Notes: a model not told the origin generated them from the letters alone. A stretch of 64,000 nt of DNA from Haloarcula rubra (GCF_019599465.1 NZ_RKLR01000002.1:372001-436000); one strand, 5' to 3'. Positions 43,699 through 51,884 are shown, counted from the first letter of the stretch. Program-made: numbers and translations.

Positions 43699-43712
43699 GA
43701 AACGAGGGGGTT
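43699..43712 (+). other. Candidate origin recognition box (ORB), right
   Basis: Plus strand GAAACGAGGGGGTT, preceded by CTCCTGTC (compare the Sulfolobus-type ORB CTCCACAGGAAACGGAGGGG). Inverted relative to the left box, with G-strings pointing outward. Confidence 0.5.
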
Positions 43713-43856
43713 GTGGGAGAAAACCACACGACGACGGCCCGATTCCACCCGTGACCGAGGGCTACGTCGTCGTCTGGAGATTCTGGTACGTCCACTCGGG
43801 ATGGTCGGCCGTCCGAGAACGCGGTCGTCGGTGCTCGGTGGGGAGGCGCGGGGAGG

Positions 43857-44909
43857 TCAGTCGCCGGCCGACTTCGTGCCGGTGTCTTCGAGGTCCTCGC
43901 CGCCGACCGAGGAGCGCAGGGCGTCCATCCCGTCGTCGCGGTCGACGCCGAAGTTGTCGGCGTACAGGTCCTGCACGCGCTGGAACTCCTCGTCGCTGAG
44001 CGGCGGCGTGTCGGGGGCGGCGGCCCACTCGTCGATGTCGTCGGTGGTGCGGAACGTCGGCGTCACGGAGGCGACCTCGTCGTGGGCGAGGAGCCACTGG
44101 ATGGCGGCCTGTCCCATCGTTCGCTCGCCGTCCCGTTCGAGGAACCGGATGGACTCGACCTTCTCCCACCCGGTCTCGTACCACTCGGTCGGGCGGTGCG
44201 CGCGGTGGTCGCCCTCGCCCAGTTCCGTCTCGGGCGTGACCTGCTCGTTCAACAGGCCCGAGGAGTGGGGGACGCGCGCGACGATGGAGGTGTCGGCGTC
44301 CCGTTCCCGGATAGTGTCGACGAAGTGCCGGCCGGGCGTCTGCTCGAAGAGGTTGAACACGGTCTGGAGGACGTCGAACTCCTCGGCGACGGCGGCGTCG
44401 CCTTCGGCCAGCCACCCGATGGAGGGGCCGAGCGCCCAGCCGATGGCCTCGACTTTCCCCTCCTCGCGGAGTTCGTCGAGCGTCTCTAAGACGTCTTCGT
44501 CCACTTCGTCGACGTTGGCGTTGTGGAGCATCAGCACCTCGACGTGGTCCATGTCCAGCCGGTCGAGCGAGCGGTCCAGCGCGGTGCGAACCCACTCTGG
44601 CGTGACCTTCTTCGGCAGTTCGCCGTGGCCGGCCTGCGGGTTGTTGTAGAAGTCGTAGCCCACCTTCGTGGAGACGGTCACTTCGTCCCGGACCTCGGCC
44701 AGCGCCTCGCCGACGAGTTCCTCGCTGTCGCCGTGGCCGTACACGTCGCCGGTGTCGACGAACGTGACGCCGCTGTCGACGGCGTGTTGGACCATCTCGA
44801 CGGCGTCCTCGCGCGTGCGGTCGCCCCACCAGTCCGTGCCGACGACCCACGCGCCGAACCCGACTTCCGAGACCTCGACGCCCGAATTCCCGAGGGTATC
44901 GTACTTCAT
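43857..44909 (-). CDS. Aldo/keto reductase
   Basis: 350-residue TIM-barrel NAD(P)H oxidoreductase. Start block MKYDTLGNSGVEVSEVGFGA, catalytic Asp/Tyr in FVDTGDVYGHGDSEELVG (about 50-67), Lys in VTVSTKVGYDF, His in VEVLMLHNANVDEVD (about 125), and NADPH-binding AIQWLLAHDEVASVTPTFRT near 268-287. Substrate undetermined; many haloarchaeal members act on sugars or aldehydes. It is convergent with radA across the ORB-containing gap. Confidence 0.95.
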   Translation of the reverse strand: MKYDTLGNSGVEVSEVGFGAWVVGTDWWGDRTREDAVEMVQHAVDSGVTFVDTGDVYGHGDSEELVGEALAEVRDEVTVSTKVGYDFYNNPQAGHGELPKKVTPEWVRTALDRSLDRLDMDHVEVLMLHNANVDEVDEDVLETLDELREEGKVEAIGWALGPSIGWLAEGDAAVAEEFDVLQTVFNLFEQTPGRHFVDTIRERDADTSIVARVPHSSGLLNEQVTPETELGEGDHRAHRPTEWYETGWEKVESIRFLERDGERTMGQAAIQWLLAHDEVASVTPTFRTTDDIDEWAAAPDTPPLSDEEFQRVQDLYADNFGVDRDDGMDALRSSVGGEDLEDTGTKSAGD

Positions 44910-44966
44910 AGTACCGTGTTGGGCGTCTCCGCACTTATCCGTCGTGGTTCACCAGCGACGCCCGCG

Positions 44967-45980
44967 TCAGCCGTCTATCGAGCGCGTCCGAATCCGCAAC
45001 TCCGGCGTGGCCACCGCCTCGAGCACCTCGACGGCGCCGTACTCCCGGCGGACCCACCACGCGAGCGCCGCCGTCCCGACGACGAGCAAGGGGAGCGCGA
45101 CGAGGCCGCCCTCGATGCCGAACGACCCGCCGGTCACGAGCGCCGGGCCGGTCGACTCGGTCCCGAGGAGTGCGGCGCCGGTGTCGAGGCCGCTGACCGG
45201 GAAGTTCCACAGCGAGAGGGTGTAGTTCCACGCGACGTGGAAGCCACAGGCGATGGCGAGTCGGCCCGTGAGGACGTAGCACGCGCCGAGCAGGACGCCG
45301 TACAGGGTGATGTTCGCGGTACTGAGCAGCGAGGCGCTCGGGTTGGCGAAGTGGAGTATGCCGAACAGCGCGCCCGTGGCCACGGTGGCGACGACCACCG
45401 AGCGCCACTTCCCGAGCGTGCCGGCCAGTCCCTCTGCGAGGTTCGTCAGGAGGTACCCGCGGACGAGAATCTCCTCGGTTGAGGCCTGTACCAGAAAGAA
45501 CGGGGCGAGCAGGGCGAGTCGGACCAGCGCCCCGGTCGACCCGAACGCGAACGTGTCGCTGGGACTGGTCGGCAGGACGCCCGTGACGGTGGTGAACCCG
45601 ACGGCGACCTGTCCGACGAGTGCGAGCGTCGGCAGTCCGAACCCGAGTGCGAGGCCGAACCCGGCGTCGCGCCACCACTGGCGGTCCGGCGCGAGGCCGT
45701 AGTCCGCGAGCGTCCGTCGGTCGAGGAGGTAGCCGACGCCGAGACCACCGACCGACAGCACGAGGAAGCCCCACGTCTGCTCGGCGATGGCGTAGAGGGC
45801 CGGCGTGAACCCTGTCGCGCGCTCCGGGGCGGGAACAACCCCGAAGAGGGCACTGAAGACGATGACGACGAATCCGGCGGTGAAGGCCCAGACGACGAGG
45901 CGCCACGGCGTGCGCAACCGTCGCTCCGCGGGGTTGACGAGGTAGCCCCGTACCTCCATGATGAAGTCCGACCTGACCAT
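44967..45980 (-). CDS. CPBP-family intramembrane metalloprotease
   Basis: 337 residues with about eight transmembrane helices. The ABI/CPBP motifs are present: EEILVRG (EExxxR), FGILHFAN (FxxxH) and HVAWNYT (HxxxN), which form the intramembrane metal site. Relatives include the prenyl-protein endopeptidase Rce1; haloarchaeal targets are unknown. The start at 45980 (MVRSDFIMEVRG) or ATG 45959 (MEVRGYLVN) are both possible; the first is listed. Confidence 0.92.
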   Translation of the reverse strand: MVRSDFIMEVRGYLVNPAERRLRTPWRLVVWAFTAGFVVIVFSALFGVVPAPERATGFTPALYAIAEQTWGFLVLSVGGLGVGYLLDRRTLADYGLAPDRQWWRDAGFGLALGFGLPTLALVGQVAVGFTTVTGVLPTSPSDTFAFGSTGALVRLALLAPFFLVQASTEEILVRGYLLTNLAEGLAGTLGKWRSVVVATVATGALFGILHFANPSASLLSTANITLYGVLLGACYVLTGRLAIACGFHVAWNYTLSLWNFPVSGLDTGAALLGTESTGPALVTGGSFGIEGGLVALPLLVVGTAALAWWVRREYGAVEVLEAVATPELRIRTRSIDG

Positions 45981-46114
45981 GCCGGGGTGTCGGCCGGCGT
46001 CGGTTTATACTGTTGGCTCCCGGACCGGGCGACGACGTGGTGGTGACACCGGTGTCACCGGCTATCGGACACGTAACGGAAACCCATATCTTTCCCGACG
46101 GCGACGTACGGGAC

Positions 46115-47017
46115 ATGACCAAGCGCCACGTGTCGCTACCACCGCTCGCCGAGGAGGGCCTCAGAGCGTTCATCGACGAAGTCGACGAACGGCTCTCGGG
46201 TGACGAGGACACCTGCGACGTGGTCACGGACGTCCTCGTCGACCTCCACGGGGACCGGGACGCGTACGAACGCTGGCAGTCCGGCGAAGACGTCTCGCCG
46301 GCCGAGAGAGTCCGTCTGCAGGGGTACGACCCGTGCAACACCACGCTGGAGAGCGAGTACTACGCAGAGAAGGACGAGGAGCGGTTCAAGCGCTCGAAAC
46401 ACCTCCAGTGGCTCTGGCGGCAGTTCGACGCGACGCCGATGGCCGACAACGTCGAGTTCGCGCTCCGCTTCCGGCGGATGCTGGCCGACCACCTCTTCGA
46501 GTCCTGCGGGGAGAACTGCCGCTTCTTCAAGGGTATCTCCTTCACGTACGGCCACAACATCGAAATCGGCGACAACGCCGTCGTCCACGACGACGTCCAC
46601 TTAGACGACCGCGGGAAACTAACCATCGGCGACCGGGTCTCTATCTCCGACGACTCGCACATCTACAGCCACGACCACGACGTCGTCGACCAGACCCACG
46701 TCGACAACTACCACACGATAATCGAGGACGACGTGCGCCTGACCTACGACTCGATGGTCCGGGCCGGGGTCCGCGTCGGCGAGAACGCCATCCTCGCCGC
46801 CAAGTCCATCGCCGGCAGCGACGTCCCCGCCCACCACATCGCCGCGGGGACGCCGGCCAAGTCCATCGCCATCAAAGACGGGTGGGAGTCGGTGGCCGAC
46901 CCGCTGGAGGACGCGAACGTCGACCGCCGCGAGGAACGACGACTCGACTACGACCTCCCCGAGGACTTCAGACCCTTCGACGAGTTCCAGCGGAACCTCA
47001 CGCCGCCGGACCGCTGA
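46115..47017 (+). CDS. Left-handed beta-helix acyltransferase
   Basis: 300 residues. A helical N-terminal region (1-150; includes GYDPCNTTLESEYYAEKDEE) is followed by hexapeptide repeats: FTYGHNIEIGDNAVVHDDVH, DRGKLTIGDRVSISDDSHIY, then IIEDDVRLTYDSMVRAGVRV and AHHIAAGTPAKSIAIK at the close, as in maltose/galactoside O-acetyltransferases. It transfers an acyl group from CoA to an unidentified acceptor. ATG 46115 gives a protein-like start (MTKRHVSLPPLAEEGLRAFI); the longer frame upstream is GC noise. Confidence 0.9.
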   Translation: MTKRHVSLPPLAEEGLRAFIDEVDERLSGDEDTCDVVTDVLVDLHGDRDAYERWQSGEDVSPAERVRLQGYDPCNTTLESEYYAEKDEERFKRSKHLQWLWRQFDATPMADNVEFALRFRRMLADHLFESCGENCRFFKGISFTYGHNIEIGDNAVVHDDVHLDDRGKLTIGDRVSISDDSHIYSHDHDVVDQTHVDNYHTIIEDDVRLTYDSMVRAGVRVGENAILAAKSIAGSDVPAHHIAAGTPAKSIAIKDGWESVADPLEDANVDRREERRLDYDLPEDFRPFDEFQRNLTPPDR

Positions 47018-47109
47018 GTCCCGACGCCACACCGAACGGACGGTTCTGTCAGTATCACTCCTGAAACTGCGGCCCGAACACCGAAGTAGCAGTTCGACGG
47101 AGGACGCGT

Positions 47110-47358
47110 ATGGAAACCTGGGTGTGGCTCACCGCGTACGTCGTCGGGTTCGGACTGTTGCAGGTCCTGCTCTACCGGTACTTCCGGCGGGGCGACCCAT
47201 CGCCCGAGACCACGGAGGGACGCGTCGACCGGACGGGCGGCCCCGGGCCGCAGGCGCCCGACTCGCAGGGCGTCGTCCACTGTGACCACTGTGGCACGGA
47301 CAACGAGGCCCACCGGATGGTCCGGTACTGCCGGTCCTGCACCGAGTCGCTCCGGTAG
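47110..47358 (+). CDS. Membrane-anchored zinc-ribbon protein (82 aa)
   Basis: One N-terminal transmembrane helix (VWLTAYVVGFGLLQVLLYRY, 4-23), a disordered Pro/Gly-rich linker, then a zinc ribbon CDHCGTDNE...YCRSCTESLR (C58-x2-C61, C74-x2-C77). The ribbon would sit in the cytoplasm. Conserved type in haloarchaea without known function. It precedes the Nmad3-like gene by 30 nt on the same strand. Confidence 0.78.
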   Translation: METWVWLTAYVVGFGLLQVLLYRYFRRGDPSPETTEGRVDRTGGPGPQAPDSQGVVHCDHCGTDNEAHRMVRYCRSCTESLR

Positions 47359-47388
47359 CCCTTTGCTCGCTCGCCGCGACGAACGTGT

Positions 47389-48093
47389 ATGCGGAGCGTC
47401 GCCATCAACGTCGGGGCCAACACCAACGAACCCGGCTTTCGCGGGCCGCTGTACCCCGACGGGACCTTCGAGTATATCCCGATTCCGGAGTCGAAACCGA
47501 CCGCCGTCCCGGTGCCGACCTACGCCGACCTCGATTTGGAGACGGACGTCGGCAGCGTCGCCGACCGACCGGTCCACTTCGACCCCGAGTTCCCCGAAGC
47601 CGGCGGCGAGCGCTACACCTACGGCGACGAACACGGGGTGAAGGCCGGCCCCATCTCCGAGTTGCGGGCCGGCGACTACCTCTTCTTCTACGCCACGCTG
47701 TCGACCACCGGCGACGCCGACTGGGCGCCGCCGTCGTGGGGCGCCTTCCTCGTCGGCCACTTCAGATTGGCCCGGGACGCCGTCACGGGCGAGGCGTACC
47801 GTTCGCTTCCGGCCGACGAGCGGGCCGTCTTCGCCTCGAACGCCCACGTGCGACGCGCCGAGTTCGACGCCCGCGTCCTCGTGCTGGGTGACCCCGACGA
47901 CTCGCGACTGTACGAGACGGTCGTCCCGCTGTCGGAACCGACCGGCGGGACGGACGCCAACTGGCTGGTCACCGAGCGCTCGTCGGACTCGGGGAAAGGG
48001 CCGTGGTGGCGCCGCCCGATGCGGTTCGACGAGTCGGGGACGGAGACGTTGCTGGACCTCACGGACGACCACCCGAGCGCTGTTGAGCGCTGA
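47389..48093 (+). CDS. Nmad3-like putative nucleotide-modification protein
   Basis: 234 residues. The opening SVAINVGANTNEPGFRGPLY-PDGTFEYIPIPE, then HFDPEF, and LRAGDYLFFYATL fit the layout of the Nmad3 domain (nucleotide-modification-associated domain 3), a predicted alpha/beta enzyme found with modified-base systems in phages and prokaryotes. Catalytic chemistry has not been established for the family. No other DNA-modification gene adjoins; the neighbours are a zinc-ribbon protein and a RAD55-like ATPase. Start ATG 47389. Confidence 0.72.
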   Translation: MRSVAINVGANTNEPGFRGPLYPDGTFEYIPIPESKPTAVPVPTYADLDLETDVGSVADRPVHFDPEFPEAGGERYTYGDEHGVKAGPISELRAGDYLFFYATLSTTGDADWAPPSWGAFLVGHFRLARDAVTGEAYRSLPADERAVFASNAHVRRAEFDARVLVLGDPDDSRLYETVVPLSEPTGGTDANWLVTERSSDSGKGPWWRRPMRFDESGTETLLDLTDDHPSAVER

Positions 48094-48107
48094 CCCGGCC
48101 GGGGGAG

Positions 48108-48125
48108 TTATCACGGGTGAAAACG
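48108..48125 (+). promoter_or_regulatory. 18-bp motif upstream of the RAD55-like gene
   Basis: TTATCACGGGTGAAAACG lies about 12 nt upstream of a TATA-like ACATATG (about 48136-48142). It matches 17 of 18 bases with 59444-59461, which is upstream of the archaellin TATA box in the opposite orientation. Confidence 0.5.
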
Positions 48126-48166
48126 GAGTACCAAGACATATGTCCAGACGTGCGCACGCTGGTGGT

Positions 48167-48853
48167 ATGCGTATCTCCAGCGGTGTGCCCGGCTTCGACG
48201 AACTCGTACAGGGTGGGTTGCTCACCGACCGCCTGTACGTCGTCAGCGGGCCACCGGGTAGCGGCAAGACGACCTTCTGCTCGCAGTTCATCACGCAGGG
48301 GGCCAAAGAGGGCGAGAGCTGTCTCTACGTGACGATGCACGAGACGAAGAAAGAACTGATGCAGGACATGGCCGGCTACGACTTCGGTTTCGACCGGGCG
48401 ATGCAGTCCGACGCCGTCCAGTTCCTCAACCTCGTCACCGAGAGCGGCAAACGGACCATCACGCAGTTCGGCACCGACGGCGGCCTGACCAACCGACTGG
48501 TCGCCTACATCGAACAGAACGACATCCAGCGTGTGGTCATCGACTCGACGATGCTCCTCCAGCACTTCATGAACGACGTCGACAGCGAGATTACGGGCTT
48601 CCTCTCGGCGCTGAAACAGACCGAGGCGACGACGTTGCTCATCTCGGAGATGACCGACCCCTCCTCGTACAGCGACGAACACTACCTCGCACACGGGGTC
48701 GTCTTCTTCCACAACTTCCTCGAAGGCGGGAGCATGACCCGCGGCGTGCAGGTCATCAAGATGCGCGGCACCGCAATCGACTGTGACATCCGCCAGATCT
48801 CCTTCAGCGACCACGGCCTGCAGGTCCACGCCGACACGAAGGTCGACGCATGA
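48167..48853 (+). CDS. RAD55/KaiC-like RecA-superfamily ATPase
   Basis: 228 residues. It opens RISSGVPGFDELVQGGLLTD, with Walker A GPPGSGKT (28-35), ETKKELMQDM and a Walker B-type strand RVVIDSTMLL (about 119-128). It is a single-domain KaiC/RAD55 protein like the gas-vesicle GvpD, ArlH and signalling ATPases of archaea. Start ATG 48167 is supported by a TATA-like element 27 nt upstream; ATG 48140 would add nine residues and lies on that element. It overlaps the next gene by ATGA, so the two are coupled. Confidence 0.85.
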   Translation: MRISSGVPGFDELVQGGLLTDRLYVVSGPPGSGKTTFCSQFITQGAKEGESCLYVTMHETKKELMQDMAGYDFGFDRAMQSDAVQFLNLVTESGKRTITQFGTDGGLTNRLVAYIEQNDIQRVVIDSTMLLQHFMNDVDSEITGFLSALKQTEATTLLISEMTDPSSYSDEHYLAHGVVFFHNFLEGGSMTRGVQVIKMRGTAIDCDIRQISFSDHGLQVHADTKVDA

Positions 48854-49260
48854 GCCGATACGAGCGCGAGTTCGACGCCGACTGGGCGACGCTGGGCAAG
48901 GACGAGGCCACCGACCGGGCCTACGCCATCGGCGTCGCGGAACGCCTCGGCGAGTACAACCGGGAGGAACTGGAGGCCATCTACGCCGAGATGGACTCGG
49001 CGTACCACCGGAGCATGGTCGAACTCGCGTACGACGAGGGACGCAACGAGGCCAAGGCGGCCGCCGAGAGCGGCGCCGACGACGCCGACGCCGTCTGGGC
49101 CGAACTGGTCGAGGGCGAACAGACGTTCGTCGAACCCGACGACGCGCCGACTGGCGGCCGCGACGGCCTCCCGCGAGCGCTGGAACCGACGGAACTGCTC
49201 GACCGGCAGTCAGTCGACAGCACCGAGGCCGTCGACCGGCCGGACTTTCTGGAGCGGTAG
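48850..49260 (+). CDS. Acidic haloarchaeal protein (136 aa), RAD55-linked
   Basis: MSRYEREFDADWATLGKDEA begins a mainly helical, strongly acidic protein with a central AYHRSMVELAYDEGRNEAKAA helix and a disordered C-terminal third. Its ATG overlaps the stop of the RAD55-like ATPase (ATGA), so the two products are probably made in fixed ratio and may interact. No known domain. Confidence 0.75.
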   Translation: MSRYEREFDADWATLGKDEATDRAYAIGVAERLGEYNREELEAIYAEMDSAYHRSMVELAYDEGRNEAKAAAESGADDADAVWAELVEGEQTFVEPDDAPTGGRDGLPRALEPTELLDRQSVDSTEAVDRPDFLER

Positions 49261-49277
49261 CGCACGGCCCCAACAAG

Positions 49278-49285
49278 ATTATAAA
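49278..49285 (+). promoter_or_regulatory. TATA box of the ribbon-helix-helix gene
   Basis: ATTATAAA ends 23 nt before the ATG at 49309; a clear core promoter separating this gene from the RAD55 pair. Confidence 0.6.
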
Positions 49286-49308
49286 CTAGACCGGACAAGC
49301 CGGCGCGT

Positions 49309-49548
49309 ATGAGCAAGATCAAGGTCGAGTTACCGGACCAGGTCGACTCCGACATCCAGCGTCTCGTCGAACAGGGCGAGTTCCTCAACCGCGACCAGGC
49401 CGTCGAGGACCTCCTCGCGCGCGGTATCTCCGCGTACAACACCACGACCGAGGAGTCCGAGACGACCATGGAAGACGACATGTTCGGCCAGACGGCGGCC
49501 GAACAGCAGGACCCCGCCCTCCGGGACGACGACGAGTTCGGCTTCTGA
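49309..49548 (+). CDS. Ribbon-helix-helix DNA-binding protein (79 aa)
   Basis: MSKIKVELPDQVDSDIQRLV starts with a beta strand (KIKVELP) and continues QGEFLNRDQAVEDLLARGIS, the two helices of a CopG/MetJ-type RHH domain. The C-terminal half is acidic. It would bind DNA as a dimer; haloarchaeal chromosomes have many such uncharacterised regulators. Own TATA box; leaderless or short leader. Confidence 0.82.
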   Translation: MSKIKVELPDQVDSDIQRLVEQGEFLNRDQAVEDLLARGISAYNTTTEESETTMEDDMFGQTAAEQQDPALRDDDEFGF

Positions 49549-49616
49549 ACGGCGCGACCGCTCGGCGGTGAGCGCGCGAAAAGGGTTGAGCTGGGGTCCG
49601 ACTGGGCGGTGTGGCC

Positions 49617-49904
49617 TCAGAACGAGACTTCTTCGGGGCCGTCCTCGCCCATGCAGATGGGGTCGCGGTCCGAGTACCCCTTCCGGCCGATGGCCTTGCT
49701 GGAGACGCCCGCGTACGCGGTCAGCCGCGCGTCTTCGGCCGTCTCGAACGTCTCCGGTGCGGACCGGCTGAGCGCGTCACGCAGCGTCTCCGTGCCGTTG
49801 GGCAACTCCAGTGTCATGTCGCCTTCGGCCTCGATGAGTTCTTCGGTGGTCATGGGGTAGTCGTACGCTTCGAACGCCTCTGCCGCGTTTGACATCATTC
49901 GCAT
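49617..49904 (-). CDS. Small haloarchaeal protein (95 aa), DUF2795/DUF5789-like
   Basis: The protein reads AAEAFEAYDYPMTTEELIEA, then DMTLELPNGTETLRDALSRS and RLTAYAGVSSKAIGRKGYSD. It is acidic and soluble, with the repeated helix-strand pattern I associate with haloarchaeal DUF2795/DUF5789-type proteins. The start at 49904 is supported by a TATA element (TTTATTATC, minus strand, about 49930-49938) that would make a leaderless transcript; ATG at 49895 is an alternative. Function unknown. Confidence 0.75.
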   Translation of the reverse strand: MRMMSNAAEAFEAYDYPMTTEELIEAEGDMTLELPNGTETLRDALSRSAPETFETAEDARLTAYAGVSSKAIGRKGYSDRDPICMGEDGPEEVSF

Positions 49905-50050
49905 ACTGCGGAGAAGTACATGGTAGATAATAAACCTTCACTATTGATAATGTTAATACACCTTAGTGCGTTTAAGGCACACGCGAGGGACGCTCACACG
50001 ACCCACGCCTCGGGAGGAAGTGGCTTGTCGCTGGGGCCGTACCGTCCCGT

Positions 50051-50824
50051 ATGGTCGTCGCGGACCTCCACGTCCACACCACGCGCTCCGACGGGTCGCT
50101 CGAGTTCGACGACGTACCGGCGGCCGCCCGCGCGGCCGGCCTCGACGCCGTCGCGGTGACCGACCACGACCGGGTCAATCCGCACCTCGACGGGCCGGTG
50201 ACCACCCACGACGGCGTCGAGGTGGTCCACGGCATCGAACTGCGCGTCGAGGCCGACCGGCAGCGACTGGACCTGCTGGGCTACGGCGTCGACCCGACCG
50301 ACGCGCTCGTCGCCGAGTGCGACCGCATCCAGCGGAACCGCCGCGAGCGCGGCGCGCGCATCATCGAGTGCGTCGAGGACCGACTCGGGGTCGCGCTCCC
50401 CGTCGAACCGCGTGCGGGGCTGGGTCGCCCCCACATCGCGCGGGCCATCGCCGAGGTGTCCGACTACTCCTATCAGGGCGCGTTCGAGCACCTCGTCGGG
50501 TCGGACTGCCCCTGCTTCGTCGCCCGCGAGGTCCCCGACTTCGAGCGCGGGGTGGCCCTGCTGACCGAGGCGTGCGGCCTCGTCGGACTGGCCCACCCCT
50601 GCCGCTACGACGACCCCGAGAGCGCGCTGGACCACTGCGCACACCTCGACGCCGTCGAGGTCGACTACCCGTACGGCTTCGCGGCCGACCTCGCCCTCGT
50701 CGAGGACGCCGTCGAGCACTACGACCTCGTCCCCACCGGCGGCAGCGACGCCCACGACGAGACGCTGGGGGTCGCGGGACTGGACGCGGCCGCGTGGCAC
50801 CGCGTCCGCGACGAAATCGTCTGA
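50051..50824 (+). CDS. PHP-domain metal-dependent phosphoesterase
   Basis: 257 residues. The four PHP motifs are visible: DLHVHTTRSDGS (5-16), VAVTDHDRV (35-43), H-containing HGIELRVEADRQRLDLLGYG (60-80), GLAHPCRY, and the final GGSDAHDETLG. These hold a trinuclear metal centre as in the nucleoside 3',5'-bisphosphate and histidinol phosphatases. The exact substrate is unknown. ATG 50051. Confidence 0.92.
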   Translation: MVVADLHVHTTRSDGSLEFDDVPAAARAAGLDAVAVTDHDRVNPHLDGPVTTHDGVEVVHGIELRVEADRQRLDLLGYGVDPTDALVAECDRIQRNRRERGARIIECVEDRLGVALPVEPRAGLGRPHIARAIAEVSDYSYQGAFEHLVGSDCPCFVAREVPDFERGVALLTEACGLVGLAHPCRYDDPESALDHCAHLDAVEVDYPYGFAADLALVEDAVEHYDLVPTGGSDAHDETLGVAGLDAAAWHRVRDEIV

Positions 50825-50878
50825 CACGCGGCACACGCAACCCGAGGGTTCAATGCCTTCGGGAACCAACTACCGTGC

Positions 50879-51043
50879 ATGCAGTGTCACTACTGCGACC
50901 ACGACGCGGACATCGCCGTCGAGAGCGACGGCGTCAAGGTCGGGGTCTGCAAGACGCACTTCCGCGAGCAGATGGCCGAACTCGAAGACGCCGACTGGCT
51001 CGACGAACTCGACGAGGAACTCGACATCGACCGGCGGGAGTAA
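50879..51043 (+). CDS. Small Cys/His microprotein (54 aa), DUF6757-like
   Basis: MQCHYCDHDADIAVESDGVK, then VGVCKTHFREQMAEL and a closing acidic helix. Ligands C3-x2-C6 and C24-x2-H27 make a CCCH zinc site. It matches a 50-60-residue haloarchaeal family I recognise. The ATG at 50879 follows the PHP gene by 54 nt. Function unknown. Confidence 0.8.
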   Translation: MQCHYCDHDADIAVESDGVKVGVCKTHFREQMAELEDADWLDELDEELDIDRRE

Positions 51044-51143
51044 GTCGGTACCCTCGTGGGACCGAGACGGTGCCGTCGCCCTCCCCACACTCCGGCCCGG
51101 TCGGACGGACCACTATTTTGTCGCCTCCTGCACAGGCTCGACC

Positions 51144-51611
51144 ATGGAGCAGGTCAGTCTCGACGCCGTCGACGACCGGATGGGGCCCGCCACCGTCAAG
51201 CGCGCCCTCTCGAACGCCCTCGACACGACAGCGTTGGCGCTCAACTACTACGAACTCGACCCGGGTGAGACGTTCGGGTTCGGGTATCACCGCCACCCCG
51301 AACAGGAGGAGGTGTTCTACGTCCAGTCGGGCACCGCCACCTTCGAGACGGAAGACGGCGACGTCGCCGTCGACGCCGGTGAGGCGATTCGGTTCGCTCC
51401 CGGCGAGTGGCAACTCGGACGCAACGACGGCGAGGAACGCGTCGTCGCGCTGGCGATGGGCGCGCCGAAAGACACCAGCGAGACGGAGATGGTCCGCCAC
51501 TGCGAGGACTGCGGCGAGCGGACGACCCAGCGCATCGAGATGACGGCGGACCGGGACGCGCTCGTGACCCTCTGCACGGAGTGTGACGCCCAGACCGGCC
51601 GGTTCACCTAG
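51144..51611 (+). CDS. Cupin-domain protein with C-terminal zinc knuckle
   Basis: 155 residues. Cupin motif 1 GFGYHRHPEQEEVFYVQSGT (His, His, Glu) and motif 2 VDAGEAIRFAPGEWQLGRND lie at about 45-90, giving a small metal-binding barrel. A C-terminal HCEDCGERTTQ...CTECDAQTGRF adds a CxxC/CxxC zinc ribbon, an unusual fusion that I see as haloarchaeal. TATTTT at 51114-51119 is 25-30 nt upstream of ATG, so leaderless. Substrate or ligand unknown. Confidence 0.85.
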   Translation: MEQVSLDAVDDRMGPATVKRALSNALDTTALALNYYELDPGETFGFGYHRHPEQEEVFYVQSGTATFETEDGDVAVDAGEAIRFAPGEWQLGRNDGEERVVALAMGAPKDTSETEMVRHCEDCGERTTQRIEMTADRDALVTLCTECDAQTGRFT

Positions 51612-51643
51612 ACTTACGTGTCGGGCCGCCGACGCTGTGGCCG

Positions 51644-51784
51644 ATGCTCTCCATCGGTCAGAAACTCGTCGCCCTGATTACCCTCGTGTTGCTCGTCGCC
51701 GTCGTCGCCGTCTTCTCGCCGGTGTTCGCCCTCGTCACGCTGTTCGTCGCCGTCCCGTTGGCTATCGCGATTCTCCGACGATAG
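51644..51784 (+). CDS. 46-residue membrane microprotein
   Basis: MLSIGQKLVALITLVLLVAV, then VAVFSPVFALVTLFVAVPLA and a short basic end (ILRR). Two tightly spaced hydrophobic helices form a hairpin. It follows the cupin gene after 32 nt on the same strand. Too short for similarity-based recognition, but composition and codon use are coding-like. Confidence 0.6.
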   Translation: MLSIGQKLVALITLVLLVAVVAVFSPVFALVTLFVAVPLAIAILRR

Positions 51785-51884
51785 CGGCGGTACGGCGTTG
51801 CCGCCGTGACGGGCCGTTCGGCCCGACGAGTGGCCCGTAGCGGAACGTCACCGTTTTGTCCGACGACGGGGACGTTCGGGCACC

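Larger units (their letters stand above)
43474..43856. other. 383-nt gene-free region with inverted ORB-like repeats
   Basis: Between radA and the convergent aldo/keto reductase. A short frame here (from 43646) has no protein character. The region contains an exact 14-bp inverted repeat of origin-recognition-box type flanking 103 bp, described separately. Otherwise I see a few minor repeats (CGTCGGGCGTC twice near 43611-43632) and no RNA gene. Confidence 0.6.

Noticed and set aside
43646-43856. Small plus-strand ORF in the radA downstream gap
   Set aside because: Basic, low-complexity translation, no start signals, and it runs into the antisense of the aldo/keto reductase.
43561-44649. Plus-strand frame of 362 codons through the ORB gap and aldo/keto reductase
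   Set aside because: Ser/Arg-rich nonsense antisense to a clear aldo/keto reductase gene.
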